Shown: positions 8,859 through 17,494 of the stretch, piece after piece
How the letters are laid out: the number at the start of each line of letters is the position of its first letter
How positions within the stretch are numbered: position 1 is the first letter of the stretch
Source: Chromatiaceae bacterium
GTDB lineage: Bacteria > Pseudomonadota > Gammaproteobacteria > Chromatiales > Chromatiaceae
Direction: 5' to 3'
NCBI GenBank assembly: GCA_024235215.1
Contig: JACKMU010000001.1
Span: 434,001-498,000, forward strand
Length of the DNA: 64,000 bases
The notes under the pieces: generated by a model
The model's input: the letters and a program-made list of their open reading frames with translations, nothing else
The model's database searches: none
Told to the model about the DNA's origin: nothing
Position numbers and translations under genes: made by a program

Positions 8859-9188
8859 ATGTATCTAAGTGTTACAGGTCACCATGTAGACATAACTGAA
8901 GCCATGAGCAATTATGTAAGCTCAAAATTCGAGCGCCTTGAGCGCCACTTTGACCAGGTAACCAATGTCCACGTGATTATGAGCGTGGAAAAAATGCGGC
9001 AAAAAGCAGAAGCTAAAATACACGTGAATGGGGCAGATATTTTCGCTGACTGTGAAGAAGAGGATATGTATACCGCGATCGACGGTCTGGTGGACAAACT
9101 TGACCGGCAATTGAAAAAACACAAAGAAAAACAGACCAACCACCGGAATGGGCCCAGTCCCAAGATTATAGGATCAACTGACGCCTGA
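8859..9188 (+). CDS. hpf: Ribosome hibernation-promoting factor, short form
   Basis: This 109-residue protein of the HPF/RaiA (sigma-54 modulation) family binds the decoding centre of 30S subunits and promotes ribosome dimerisation or inactivation in stationary phase. It begins MYLSVTGHHVDITEAM and has the conserved core EAKIHVNGADIFADCEEEDMYTAIDGL split across two beta-strands and a helix. It lacks the long C-terminal dimerisation domain. A strong AAGGAG precedes the ATG. The lysine-rich tail KKHKEKQTNHRN probably contacts rRNA. Confidence 0.93.
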   Translation: MYLSVTGHHVDITEAMSNYVSSKFERLERHFDQVTNVHVIMSVEKMRQKAEAKIHVNGADIFADCEEEDMYTAIDGLVDKLDRQLKKHKEKQTNHRNGPSPKIIGSTDA

Positions 9189-9220
9189 GCGGCACATTTA
9201 ACCCAGGCTGGAAGAAAACC

Positions 9221-9691
9221 ATGTTTCCCGAGAATTTTCTCACCTTAGACAGAATCAGCCTCAAAAGTGGGGCGGGTAGTAAGAAACGCATACTGGAAGA
9301 GACCGGCGCACTGCTTGCTTCCGCAATTCCTGGGCTCACCTCGGAGCAGGTTTTCGACAAACTTCTGGAAAGGGAACGCTTGGGCAGTACGGGTCTGGGC
9401 CAGGGCATCGCCCTGCCCCACGCCCGTATCGAGGGAGTGGAAACTGCCTGTGGTGCGCTGATTCGATTGCAATCAGGTGTTGACTTCGATGCAATGGATG
9501 ACAAGGCGGTGGACATCGTCTTCGGTCTGATGGTGCCGCAGCAGGCGACCGAGGAGCACCTACAACTGCTGGCGAAACTGGCCACACTCTTCAGCAACGA
9601 GAAATTCTGTACCCGTCTGCGCGCGATCGACAACAGCAGGGAGATGCTCGAATTGATCCATCACTTCGAAGGGCTGACAGAAAACGCGTGA
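9221..9691 (+). CDS. ptsN: PTS IIA-like nitrogen-regulatory protein (EIIA-Ntr)
   Basis: PtsN is the phospho-acceptor of the nitrogen PTS. It controls potassium transport, phosphate signalling and other targets rather than sugar uptake. The 156 residues form one EIIA type-2 domain, with the phosphorylated histidine at residue 67 in QGIALPHARI. The gene sits directly downstream of hpf and its stop overlaps the GTG start of hprK (GTGA). Together with ptsH and ptsI further down, the complete phosphorelay (EI, HPr, EIIA) is encoded here without any membrane permease. Confidence 0.95.
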   Translation: MFPENFLTLDRISLKSGAGSKKRILEETGALLASAIPGLTSEQVFDKLLERERLGSTGLGQGIALPHARIEGVETACGALIRLQSGVDFDAMDDKAVDIVFGLMVPQQATEEHLQLLAKLATLFSNEKFCTRLRAIDNSREMLELIHHFEGLTENA

Positions 9692-10644
9692 TCTCTCCGG
9701 TCACTTCCAGTGATCTCTATAGTGCCCTCAAGGAGAGGCTTGGGCTTGAATGGATAGCAGGCTACAACGGCTCCGAACGAAATCTGAAGGGTGATTTCCC
9801 GGGCGCCGCAAGCCAGGGACTGGCTGGACCACTGAATTATATCCATCCCAATAGAATTCAGATCATAGGCCGCACGGAGCTGATCTATTTCAGCGGCCTC
9901 GACAGAAATCTGTTGCTGGATGTCATGGACAAGCTGTTTTTCGCTCGGCCTGCGGCAGTACTGCTGGCGGATGATGTTGCGGTTGACAGCCTGTTTATCG
10001 ACAGTGCGGAGAAGAGCGGCACGCCGCTCTGGTGTTCGTCATTCCCTGACAAGCTGCTGATCGATGAGCTGCAATACTTCCTCTCCCACGCCCTTGCGGA
10101 ACGTACGATCAAACATGGGGTTTTTATGGAGGTGCTCGGTACCGGCGTACTGCTTACCGGTGACGCTGCAACTGGAAAAAGCGAGTTGGCATTGGAACTG
10201 ATCGCACGCGGACATCGCCTGATTGCGGACGATGCCCCGGTCTTTTCTCGCATTGCACCAGACATCATCAGTGGCACCTGTCCCCCGCTGCTGCAGGATT
10301 TTCTGGAAGTGAGGGGATTGGGTGTCATCAATATCCGCACCATGTTTGGCGATGCGGCGATCAAACAGGAGAAATATTTGCGGCTTATCATTCGTTTGCA
10401 ACCGATGAACGATGACGAGCTGAAAAAGGTGGATCGCTTGCGCGGTAGCTATTCCCGCACCGATGTACTGGGCCTCCCGATTACCGAAGTGGCGTTGCCA
10501 GTCGCCCCTGGCAGGGAGATGTCGATCCTGGTCGAAGTGGCGGTACGCCAGTACATCTTATTGAAACAGGGCTACGACGCCACAGAAGAGTTCATTCTCC
10601 GCCAACAGCAGGCCATAGACAGACAACAGTTACAGGAATCTTGA
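9688..10644 (+). CDS. hprK: HPr kinase/phosphorylase
   Basis: HprK phosphorylates and dephosphorylates HPr on Ser46, linking metabolite state to PTS signalling. The 318-residue protein has an N-terminal HprK domain, then the catalytic domain with a Walker A-type loop TGDAATGKS, the LIADDAPVF metal/general-base region and the family signature LEVRGLGVINIR. The usual loop is GDSGxGKS; the serine is alanine here, although the lysine and final serine remain. The GTG start overlaps the ptsN stop, and the TGA overlaps the ATG of rapZ. HPr in the same operon retains Ser46. Confidence 0.92.
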   Translation: MISPVTSSDLYSALKERLGLEWIAGYNGSERNLKGDFPGAASQGLAGPLNYIHPNRIQIIGRTELIYFSGLDRNLLLDVMDKLFFARPAAVLLADDVAVDSLFIDSAEKSGTPLWCSSFPDKLLIDELQYFLSHALAERTIKHGVFMEVLGTGVLLTGDAATGKSELALELIARGHRLIADDAPVFSRIAPDIISGTCPPLLQDFLEVRGLGVINIRTMFGDAAIKQEKYLRLIIRLQPMNDDELKKVDRLRGSYSRTDVLGLPITEVALPVAPGREMSILVEVAVRQYILLKQGYDATEEFILRQQQAIDRQQLQES

Positions 10645-11501
10645 TGAAGCTGGTGATCGTGACCGGACTCTCCGGATCGGGTAAGAGCATTGCGCTTAAC
10701 ACCTTGGAGGACCTCGGTTACTACTGTGTCGACAATCTCCCACTGTTCCTCTTCTCCGAGTTCACCAGAGAGATAGCCAGCAGAAGCAATCCGCTATTCA
10801 AGCTGGTTGCGGTAGGCATCGATGCGCGCAGTCACCCAGCCGACTTCGGCGGGGTTGCATCCCTGTTGAAAAACCTGGAAAACCGGGGAATAGAGTGGCA
10901 GTTGATCTATCTCGAGGCGATGGATGAGACATTGATAAAACGTTACAGCGAATCCCGCCGCCGTCACCCACTGTCGGACACAAGACATACATTGACAGAG
11001 TCGATTACGATTGAACGGCAGATACTCACCCCCTTTCTCCAGGCGGCTGATGTTCACATAGACACCTCGCAAACCAACCAGCACCAACTGCGAGACATTA
11101 TCCGGTCACACTTCAACGACGAGAGTCTGCCGACCCTATCCCTCAAATTCGAATCCTTCGGTTTCAAGCATGGCGTCCCCAGGGATGCCGATTTCGTCTA
11201 CGATGCGCGCTGCCTGCCCAATCCCCACTGGCAGCCAGAGCTGCGCGCTTTGACCGGAAAGCATCAGGAGGTGATCGATTTTCTGGAACAATATGAGAAC
11301 GTGATAGCGTTCAAGAGTGATATCGTCCATTTTCTGGATAAATGGATCCCAAGTTTCCAAGCGGATGGCCGCAGTTATCTCACTATCGCCATCGGCTGCA
11401 CCGGAGGACAACATCGATCCGTATACTTGATCGAACAACTCTCTATCCACTATAAATCCTCTAAACTACCGGTTATCACCCGGCATAGGGAGTTAACATG
11501 A
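10644..11501 (+). CDS. rapZ: RNase adapter protein RapZ
   Basis: RapZ is the adapter that in enterobacteria binds GlmZ/GlmY small RNAs and guides RNase E to control glucosamine-6-phosphate synthase; outside that group its targets are less known. The N-terminal Walker A is GLSGSGKS. The C-terminal half contains VYDARCLPNP and the AIGCTGGQHRSVYLIE motif that binds UDP-GlcNAc/RNA. An upstream TTG at 10641 is in frame, but the ATG at 10644, joined to the hprK stop as TGATG, is the natural start. The length of 285 residues is normal. Confidence 0.94.
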   Translation: MKLVIVTGLSGSGKSIALNTLEDLGYYCVDNLPLFLFSEFTREIASRSNPLFKLVAVGIDARSHPADFGGVASLLKNLENRGIEWQLIYLEAMDETLIKRYSESRRRHPLSDTRHTLTESITIERQILTPFLQAADVHIDTSQTNQHQLRDIIRSHFNDESLPTLSLKFESFGFKHGVPRDADFVYDARCLPNPHWQPELRALTGKHQEVIDFLEQYENVIAFKSDIVHFLDKWIPSFQADGRSYLTIAIGCTGGQHRSVYLIEQLSIHYKSSKLPVITRHRELT

Positions 11502-11767
11502 TCGAACGCGATATACAGATCATCAACAAACTGGGTCTGCATGCCAGGGCCGCGGCAAAATTTGTCACGCTGGCATCCCAGTACCGCAGTAAAGTTGAGT
11601 TGATTTTGAAAGGACAGCGTATCAACGGAAAAAGCATCATGGGTGTGATGATGCTGGCAGCCAGCCAGGGTACCGAGCTGATCCTCGTCACCGAGGGAGA
11701 GGATGAGGTGGCTGCAATCGATGCGCTCGATCAGTTGATAAAAAACCGTTTCGGGGAAGAGGAGTGA
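11498..11767 (+). CDS. ptsH: Phosphocarrier protein HPr (NPr type)
   Basis: The 89-residue HPr passes phosphate from EI to EIIA-Ntr. The active histidine is His15 in NKLGLHARAA. A serine at position 46 in NGKSIMGVMM is placed for phosphorylation by the HprK encoded two genes upstream, so both phosphorylation sites exist. The ATG overlaps the rapZ stop (ATGA), and the stop overlaps the GTG start of ptsI. Retention of Ser46 together with hprK supports a true HPr rather than an enteric NPr, where hprK is absent. Confidence 0.95.
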   Translation: MIERDIQIINKLGLHARAAAKFVTLASQYRSKVELILKGQRINGKSIMGVMMLAASQGTELILVTEGEDEVAAIDALDQLIKNRFGEEE

Positions 11768-13488
11768 TCTTCTCCTGCTCGGGTATCGGAATTACCCCGG
11801 GCATTGCAATCGGGGAAGCACATCTGCTGCAAAGGGGAACAGTCGAAATCGCGCCGCGATTCGTCCCGCTCAATCAGGTGACCAACGAGATCGATCGCTA
11901 TCGCCAAGCAGTGGTGGAGGCCCGTCAGTCGCTGATCTCGATCGAGAACAAGATCCCGAAGTCAACCTGGTCAGAAATCGCATCCTTTGTCGACACGCAT
12001 CTGTTGATGCTGGCTGATGCGGCCCTCTCCGAGGTTCCGATCGAATTCATTCGTGAACAAAACTGTGCCGCAGAGTGGGCTTTGCAGATCCAACGCGATG
12101 CGCTGGTCAAGGTGTTCGACGCCATGGACGACCCCTATTTGCGCTCGCGCAAAGACGACGTGGATCATGTCATCAATCAGATTCAGAAGTTTTTGTTGCA
12201 GAAAAAAAAGGGGGATGAATTTCCGAGTCTGCAGGGTCGCATTATTATTGCCCAGGATTTGGCACCGGCAGATATCATCTTGTTGCGGCACCAGGGGGTC
12301 GCAGGCTTTGTGACCGAGGGTGGTGGCCCCATGTCGCATACCGCGATTCTAGCGCGCGGATTCGGAATCCCCGCACTGGTAGGCGTGCATCATGCCACCC
12401 AGGTGCTGCGACAGGGAGAGCAAATGGTGGTGGACGGCCGACAAGGGCTGCTGTTGGTCACCGACAACCAGAAAATCCTGAACCACTATCGCGACCTGAT
12501 CAGAGCTTCTGAACAACGCGCCACACTATTGTTGCGGCTGATCAAACAGCCGGCGGTTACGCAAGACGGTGCAACCGCTCGGCTGATGGCCAATATCGAG
12601 CTGCCCGAGGAGATTGAGCAGACCCATTCTTTTGCCGCCGACGGCGTCGGCCTCTACCGTACCGAATACCTCTATATGAACCGCTCCAGCATGCCGGACG
12701 AAGAGGAACAGTATGCCGCATATAAACAGGCGGTGGAGGGTCTCGAGGGGCTTCCGATCACGATCAGAACCCTGGACCTTGGTGCTGATAAACAGTTGGA
12801 CAGCTGTGCGAAGGAGTCTACCGTCTGCAACCCGGCACTGGGGCTGCGCGCGATACGGCTCTGCCTAAAGGAACCGAAGCTGTTCCGCCCGCATCTGCGT
12901 GCCATTCTGCGTGCTTCCGCGTTGGGCCAGGTCCAGATCATGATACCCATGCTCTCCAATCTGCATGAGGTGCATCAGCTGAAGGCCACCCTGCAGGAGG
13001 TCAAGGAGTCGTTGCGACGCGACGGGTTGCAATACGCCGAAAATATGCGTGTCGGAGGGATGATCGAAGTTCCGGCAGCAGCGCTGGCAGCAGATGCGTT
13101 CGCCCGTGAACTGGATTTTCTTTCCATAGGCACCAATGACCTGGTGCAGTATACCCTGGCCATCGACCGAATAGACGACGAAGTCAACTATCTCTACGAC
13201 CCACTGCACCCCTCGGTGCTGAAATTGATCCAGATGGTGATAGATGCCGGCAAACGCCATAGTATTCCGATCGCCATGTGTGGCGAGATGGCTGGTGACC
13301 CGCGTTACATTCCGCTGTTGATGGGCATGGGACTACGGGAGTTCAGCATGCGGCCCGGCTCTCTGCTCGAAGCGAAGCGTGTCATCCGCTCGCTGGATGC
13401 TGCCTCGCTGTCGCAGCAGGTAACCCGCATGATGAAACACATCGATAGACCCAACACCCTCGCTGCGCTGGCCAAACTCTGTCAATAG
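11764..13488 (+). CDS. ptsI: Phosphoenolpyruvate-protein phosphotransferase (PTS enzyme I)
   Basis: EI autophosphorylates from PEP and donates to HPr. The 574-residue protein has the N-terminal HPr-binding domain, the phosphohistidine at about residue 192 in GGGPMSHTAILARG, and the PEP-binding barrel with DGVGLYRTEYLYM, TIRTLDLGADK and the IAMCGEMAGDP signature. It lacks the N-terminal GAF domain of PtsP, so it is a canonical-length EI. It starts with GTG overlapping the ptsH stop (GTGA). With no EIIB/EIIC in the window, the system looks regulatory. Confidence 0.95.
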   Translation: MIFSCSGIGITPGIAIGEAHLLQRGTVEIAPRFVPLNQVTNEIDRYRQAVVEARQSLISIENKIPKSTWSEIASFVDTHLLMLADAALSEVPIEFIREQNCAAEWALQIQRDALVKVFDAMDDPYLRSRKDDVDHVINQIQKFLLQKKKGDEFPSLQGRIIIAQDLAPADIILLRHQGVAGFVTEGGGPMSHTAILARGFGIPALVGVHHATQVLRQGEQMVVDGRQGLLLVTDNQKILNHYRDLIRASEQRATLLLRLIKQPAVTQDGATARLMANIELPEEIEQTHSFAADGVGLYRTEYLYMNRSSMPDEEEQYAAYKQAVEGLEGLPITIRTLDLGADKQLDSCAKESTVCNPALGLRAIRLCLKEPKLFRPHLRAILRASALGQVQIMIPMLSNLHEVHQLKATLQEVKESLRRDGLQYAENMRVGGMIEVPAAALAADAFARELDFLSIGTNDLVQYTLAIDRIDDEVNYLYDPLHPSVLKLIQMVIDAGKRHSIPIAMCGEMAGDPRYIPLLMGMGLREFSMRPGSLLEAKRVIRSLDAASLSQQVTRMMKHIDRPNTLAALAKLCQ

Positions 13489-13619
13489 CAGCGCCTACCC
13501 GCTCGCAGCGCAACATCCAAACCACCCTGCTGTAGTTTTCTTTTCATTGCTAGCAACTTCACGCACCCCCTGTTCTCCCCTTGCCAACACGAATGCTTCT
13601 CCTGTAATTTGCACAGCCG

Positions 13620-14549
13620 ATGGAACCTCTGATCAGAATGACTGGCATCACACGTTACTTTGGGCAGCGTTGCGCCGTTCAGGATCTGAGCCTGGAGCTG
13701 CTGCCCGGAGAAATCGTCGGCCTGCTCGGTGCAAACGGTGCTGGGAAAACAACCAGCATGCGCATTCTCAGTGGCTGCCTGGGGGCACATCAGGGGAGCG
13801 TCCTTCTGGATGGAGTTGATCTGTTCAAAGCGCCATTACGCGCGAAGCGGTCAATCGGCTACCTGCCGGAAACCCCTCCAATCTACCCTGAACTGACAGT
13901 TGACGAATACCTCACTTTTTGTGCCCGCCTTAAAGCGGTCAACAACAGCGCGATAAAAACCGCAATGGAACAAGCCAAAGCCGTGTGCGGCCTGGACAAG
14001 GAGGGCGGCAGAGTGATCCGCAATCTCTCCAAAGGCTACCAGCAGCGGTTGGGCCTTGCGCAGGCGATCATCCATCAGCCTCGGGTGATCATTCTCGACG
14101 AACCGACCAGTGGACTTGATCCCAATCAGATCATCGAGATACGCAATTTGATCCGGATGCTGGGGGAGAAACAGGGGGTGATACTCTCCACCCACATACT
14201 GCCGGAGGTGCAGGCAGTATGTGACCGGGTGCTGATCCTGCATCATGGCCGACTCATTTATAGTGGCAAGATAGCCCAGCTCAGCGAGGCTGAAGGTAGC
14301 AGCACGGTGACTGTCGGCCTCAGTCGCCCACCTGAACAGGCTGCCATTGCAACGCTTCGGGGGGTCGAAGGTGTGTCTGCACTGGGAACCAATCGATTCA
14401 GGCTACGGCTGACCCAACCTGCTGCTGCCGAGAGCCTGCTGCAACAAATGGTGCAGCGCGGCTGGGGCCCAACCGAGTTCGCCCCAGGAAAACCGGATCT
14501 GGAACAGATTTTTTACCGCCTCACCACAACCACGGAGAGCGGCGTCTGA
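13620..14549 (+). CDS. ABC transporter ATP-binding protein, Gld-type cassette
   Basis: This is an ABC ATPase of the CcmA/GldA-like class with Walker A GANGAGKTT, the segment SIGYLPETPPIYPELTVDEY after Walker A, signature LSKGYQQRLGLAQA and Walker B VIILDEPTSGLDP, plus a roughly 80-residue C-terminal extension. It is the first of four coupled genes (ATPase, six-helix permease, GldG-like auxiliary protein, DUF4340 protein). The resemblance to gliding genes is by family only; such cassettes occur in many non-gliding proteobacteria and their substrate is unknown. A one-base overlap joins it to the permease gene. Confidence 0.85.
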   Translation: MEPLIRMTGITRYFGQRCAVQDLSLELLPGEIVGLLGANGAGKTTSMRILSGCLGAHQGSVLLDGVDLFKAPLRAKRSIGYLPETPPIYPELTVDEYLTFCARLKAVNNSAIKTAMEQAKAVCGLDKEGGRVIRNLSKGYQQRLGLAQAIIHQPRVIILDEPTSGLDPNQIIEIRNLIRMLGEKQGVILSTHILPEVQAVCDRVLILHHGRLIYSGKIAQLSEAEGSSTVTVGLSRPPEQAAIATLRGVEGVSALGTNRFRLRLTQPAAAESLLQQMVQRGWGPTEFAPGKPDLEQIFYRLTTTTESGV

Positions 14550-15292
14550 TGTATGCGATTTTTGCAAAAGAGCTGCGCTCGCTGTTTCTTTCACCTCTGG
14601 CCTGGAGCCTGCTGTTGGCCATGCAACTGTTGCTGGCCTGGCTGTTTCTGGTGCAGTTGGAACAGTTTCTGCAGATCCAACCAAAGCTGGCAGGTATGGA
14701 AAACGCACCCGGGGTCGGCCAACTGGTGATCGCCCCGCTGCTCGACTCAAGCGCGGTGATACTGCTGCTGCTGATACCGCTTCTGAGCATGGGAATGTTC
14801 AGCCGTGAAGCGAGCAACGGTACGTTGAACCTGCTGTTCTCTTCTCCAGTCTCAACCTCAGCCATTGTGCTGGGCAAGTACTTGGCGCTGCTGGCGCTGC
14901 TGGCGATCATGTTACTGATGATTGCGCTGATGCCCATCTCCCTGCTGCTGGGGACGGCACCCGACATGGGGACATTGGCCGCCGCACTACTGGCTTTGGC
15001 GCTGGCGATGGCCAGCTATGCGGCGCTGTCGTTATGGATCTCCAGCCTGACACAGCAACCCGCCGTTGCCGCGGTGTTGAGCTGCACACTGCTCTTTCTT
15101 CTGTGGATCATCAACCTGACCGGCAGCGGGGAAATCAGTCCGCTGATGGAGCAACTGTCGCTCTCCAGCCACTTTCAGCGCATGCTGAGTGGACTGGTTA
15201 CCAGCGCTGATATCACCTATTTTCTCCTGCTGACTTCAGTCAGTCTGTTGCTCTGCATTCACCGTATCGAAAGGCTTCGGGTAGATGGTTAG
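14549..15292 (+). CDS. ABC transporter permease, ABC-2 / GldF-like
   Basis: The 247-residue protein has about six hydrophobic segments and the ABC-2 permease pattern. An N-terminal helix follows MYAIFAKELRSLFLSPLAW, and a conserved cytoplasmic element GMFSREASNGTLNLLFSSPV lies near residues 87-107. It would form the membrane pore for the ATPase encoded just upstream. The start overlaps the ATPase stop by one base (TGATG) and the stop overlaps the next gene by eight bases. No substrate can be inferred. Confidence 0.82.
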   Translation: MYAIFAKELRSLFLSPLAWSLLLAMQLLLAWLFLVQLEQFLQIQPKLAGMENAPGVGQLVIAPLLDSSAVILLLLIPLLSMGMFSREASNGTLNLLFSSPVSTSAIVLGKYLALLALLAIMLLMIALMPISLLLGTAPDMGTLAAALLALALAMASYAALSLWISSLTQQPAVAAVLSCTLLFLLWIINLTGSGEISPLMEQLSLSSHFQRMLSGLVTSADITYFLLLTSVSLLLCIHRIERLRVDG

Positions 15293-16640
15293 CGGTCAGC
15301 CAAGATCATCCCGTGGAGAGCGCCTGCACTCACTCGCCTTCTACCTGCTACTCTCGGTCGCCACGTTGTTGGCCGGCTGGTTAAGCCAGCGCCATCTGCA
15401 CGCCTGGGATTGGTCGGACAGCGCCCGCAACAGCCTGAGCGATATCAGCAAGGCACTACTGGATCGACTCGAATCAACATTGAAAATCACCTCGTTCGCT
15501 CCACAAAACTCACAACTGAGAGCGCCAATCAGTGAATTCATCGGCCGCTATCAGCGCCATCGGTCCGATATTGAGTTTGATTTCGTCGATCCGGCGCGTC
15601 ATCCCGCTCTGATGCGTGAGCTGGGTATTCGAGTAAGCGGCGAACTGCGCCTGGAGTACGCTGGCAGGGGAGAAAACCTGGATCAGATCGACGAACAGAG
15701 CATCAGCAACGCGATCCAACGCTTGCTGCTGCAGGGTGAACGCCTGATTATGGTGCTTGAAGGACACGGTGAACGCCGCCTCGACCGGCAGGCAAATCAT
15801 GACCTGGGTGAATTCGGCGCTGAATTGACGCGCAAAGGGTTTCACATCCAGCCGATCGACCTTTCTCAACAGCGACGGATTCCGGACAACAGCAGCCTGG
15901 TGATCATCGCAGGGCCACAAACCAGCTATCTTCCCGGAGAAACAGATCTGCTCGTCAGATACATCGAGGAAGGAGGAAATTTGCTGTGGCTGCTCGATCC
16001 GGAATCGCTGCCAGTGACGCTTCAGCCTCTGGCGGAACGCCTCGGTTTCACGTTACTGCCTGGTACCATTGTCGATGCGAGCGGTGCCGGACTCGGTTTG
16101 AACGACCCGGCGCTGGCATTGGTAGCTCGCTATCCAGACCATCCGGTCACCCGTGAGATCGAGAGTGTTACACTCTACCCGCACGCTGCAGCACTCGCTT
16201 CAACGGCAACGGATCACTGGACAATCACCCCACTGCTGCAGACCCAAGAAGTCAGTTGGAATGAAACCGCCCCGCTGCGCGGAGAGATCGCACGCAATGC
16301 CGACGCCGGAGAAAAGGAAGGGCCGCTCGACATCGGGATCGCCCTTACCCGTGATCAGCCTAACGGAAGGGAACAGCGTGTCATGGTGATCGGTGATGGT
16401 GATTTCCTCTCCAACAGCTATCTCGGCAACGGTGGCAATCTCAACCTGGGTCTCAGTCTGATTCGCTGGCTGACCCGGGACGACCGGCTGATCGATATTC
16501 CAGCGCGACCGGTTGGTGACGCTCAATTGAACCTCACCCCTGTCACCGGGGTGTTGATCGCGCTGACCTTTCTGGTGCTGCTGCCACTGCTGCTGCTTTG
16601 CGGCGGCCTCTGGATCTGGTGGCGACGCAGAACACTGTGA
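15285..16640 (+). CDS. GldG-like ABC auxiliary protein
   Basis: The 451-residue protein has one N-terminal membrane helix (about 14-31), a large extracytoplasmic region and one C-terminal helix (about 420-445, rich in Leu) with a basic tail WWRRRTL. The middle contains the uncharacterised ABC-type auxiliary (GldG) domain, including RNSLSDISKALLDRL, the VDPARHP segment and VMVIGDGDFLSN. Such proteins probably work with the ABC-2 transporter in the periplasm. It overlaps both neighbours (eight bases upstream, four downstream), so the cassette is translated as a unit. Confidence 0.8.
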   Translation: MVSGQPRSSRGERLHSLAFYLLLSVATLLAGWLSQRHLHAWDWSDSARNSLSDISKALLDRLESTLKITSFAPQNSQLRAPISEFIGRYQRHRSDIEFDFVDPARHPALMRELGIRVSGELRLEYAGRGENLDQIDEQSISNAIQRLLLQGERLIMVLEGHGERRLDRQANHDLGEFGAELTRKGFHIQPIDLSQQRRIPDNSSLVIIAGPQTSYLPGETDLLVRYIEEGGNLLWLLDPESLPVTLQPLAERLGFTLLPGTIVDASGAGLGLNDPALALVARYPDHPVTREIESVTLYPHAAALASTATDHWTITPLLQTQEVSWNETAPLRGEIARNADAGEKEGPLDIGIALTRDQPNGREQRVMVIGDGDFLSNSYLGNGGNLNLGLSLIRWLTRDDRLIDIPARPVGDAQLNLTPVTGVLIALTFLVLLPLLLLCGGLWIWWRRRTL

Positions 16641-17494
16641 ACCTCAGACGGACCAATACGCTCCTTCTGCTGTTGGTGCTGACTTTGGGCACACTGGCCT
16701 GGTGGTCCACCCGGGAACAGCCGGCAGCCCCACCGCAGCTGCTTACCGAACTGCAGCCGGAGCAGATAAACAGTATCGTGCTCAGCAACAGGAGTGGAGC
16801 TGCTATCCGCCTGCGGCTCAGCGCTGGCCGTTGGCAGATGACCGAGCCTTACGTAGTCGAGGCGAATGAGGTGTTAATCCAACGTCTACTGCAGATCACC
16901 ACCAGCCCGGTGCGCCACCAGTTTCCGATAGAGCCGAGCCGACTTGATGAATTTGGCCTGGCACCGGCAAAAGCAAGCCTGCGGCTCAATCAGCTGGATC
17001 TGTTCATTGGAGAGACCGATCCGATCAACCACGACCGCTACCTCGCCATCGGAGCGCAACTCTTTCTGATCAAGGATCTGTTTCCCCATCTGTTACTGGC
17101 ACCCGCAACAAGCTACGTCTCCCCAAACGTCCTTCCCTCCGGCAGTGAACTCGAACTGATTTGGACATCAGAGTGGCAGCTTGAGCGCACGCTGGAGAGA
17201 TCTGGCACATGGCAACTGACACCCGAGTCCTCCGATATATCGATGGACCAGTTGATAGAACAGGTTGATGAGTGGAAGAGTGCCCAGGCAGTTGGCGTCA
17301 CTGTAGCGCCTGACACTGCTCCCGAAGACTGGATCGAGATACGCTTGCGGGACAGCCGTACTCCACTCTCCTTCGGTATCTTGCGGCAACGCGACACCAA
17401 CCTGCTGATCCGCGAGGATCTGCACCTTGCCTACCAGCTCCCACAGCTCCTTGACCTGCTCGCGCTGCCGCGTAAACGCAGCCAGGATCACTGA
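16637..17494 (+). CDS. DUF4340 domain-containing membrane-anchored protein
   Basis: The protein has an N-terminal membrane anchor (NTLLLLLVLTLGTLAWW) and a periplasmic DUF4340 region with typical segments LQPEQINSIVLS and LFIGETDPINHDRYLAI. The frame is open further upstream, but the GTG at 16637 overlaps the preceding stop as GTGA and puts the anchor right at the N-terminus, giving 285 residues. DUF4340 proteins commonly accompany GldG-like genes; their function is unknown. The stop abuts mutM with no gap. Confidence 0.8.
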   Translation: MNLRRTNTLLLLLVLTLGTLAWWSTREQPAAPPQLLTELQPEQINSIVLSNRSGAAIRLRLSAGRWQMTEPYVVEANEVLIQRLLQITTSPVRHQFPIEPSRLDEFGLAPAKASLRLNQLDLFIGETDPINHDRYLAIGAQLFLIKDLFPHLLLAPATSYVSPNVLPSGSELELIWTSEWQLERTLERSGTWQLTPESSDISMDQLIEQVDEWKSAQAVGVTVAPDTAPEDWIEIRLRDSRTPLSFGILRQRDTNLLIREDLHLAYQLPQLLDLLALPRKRSQDH

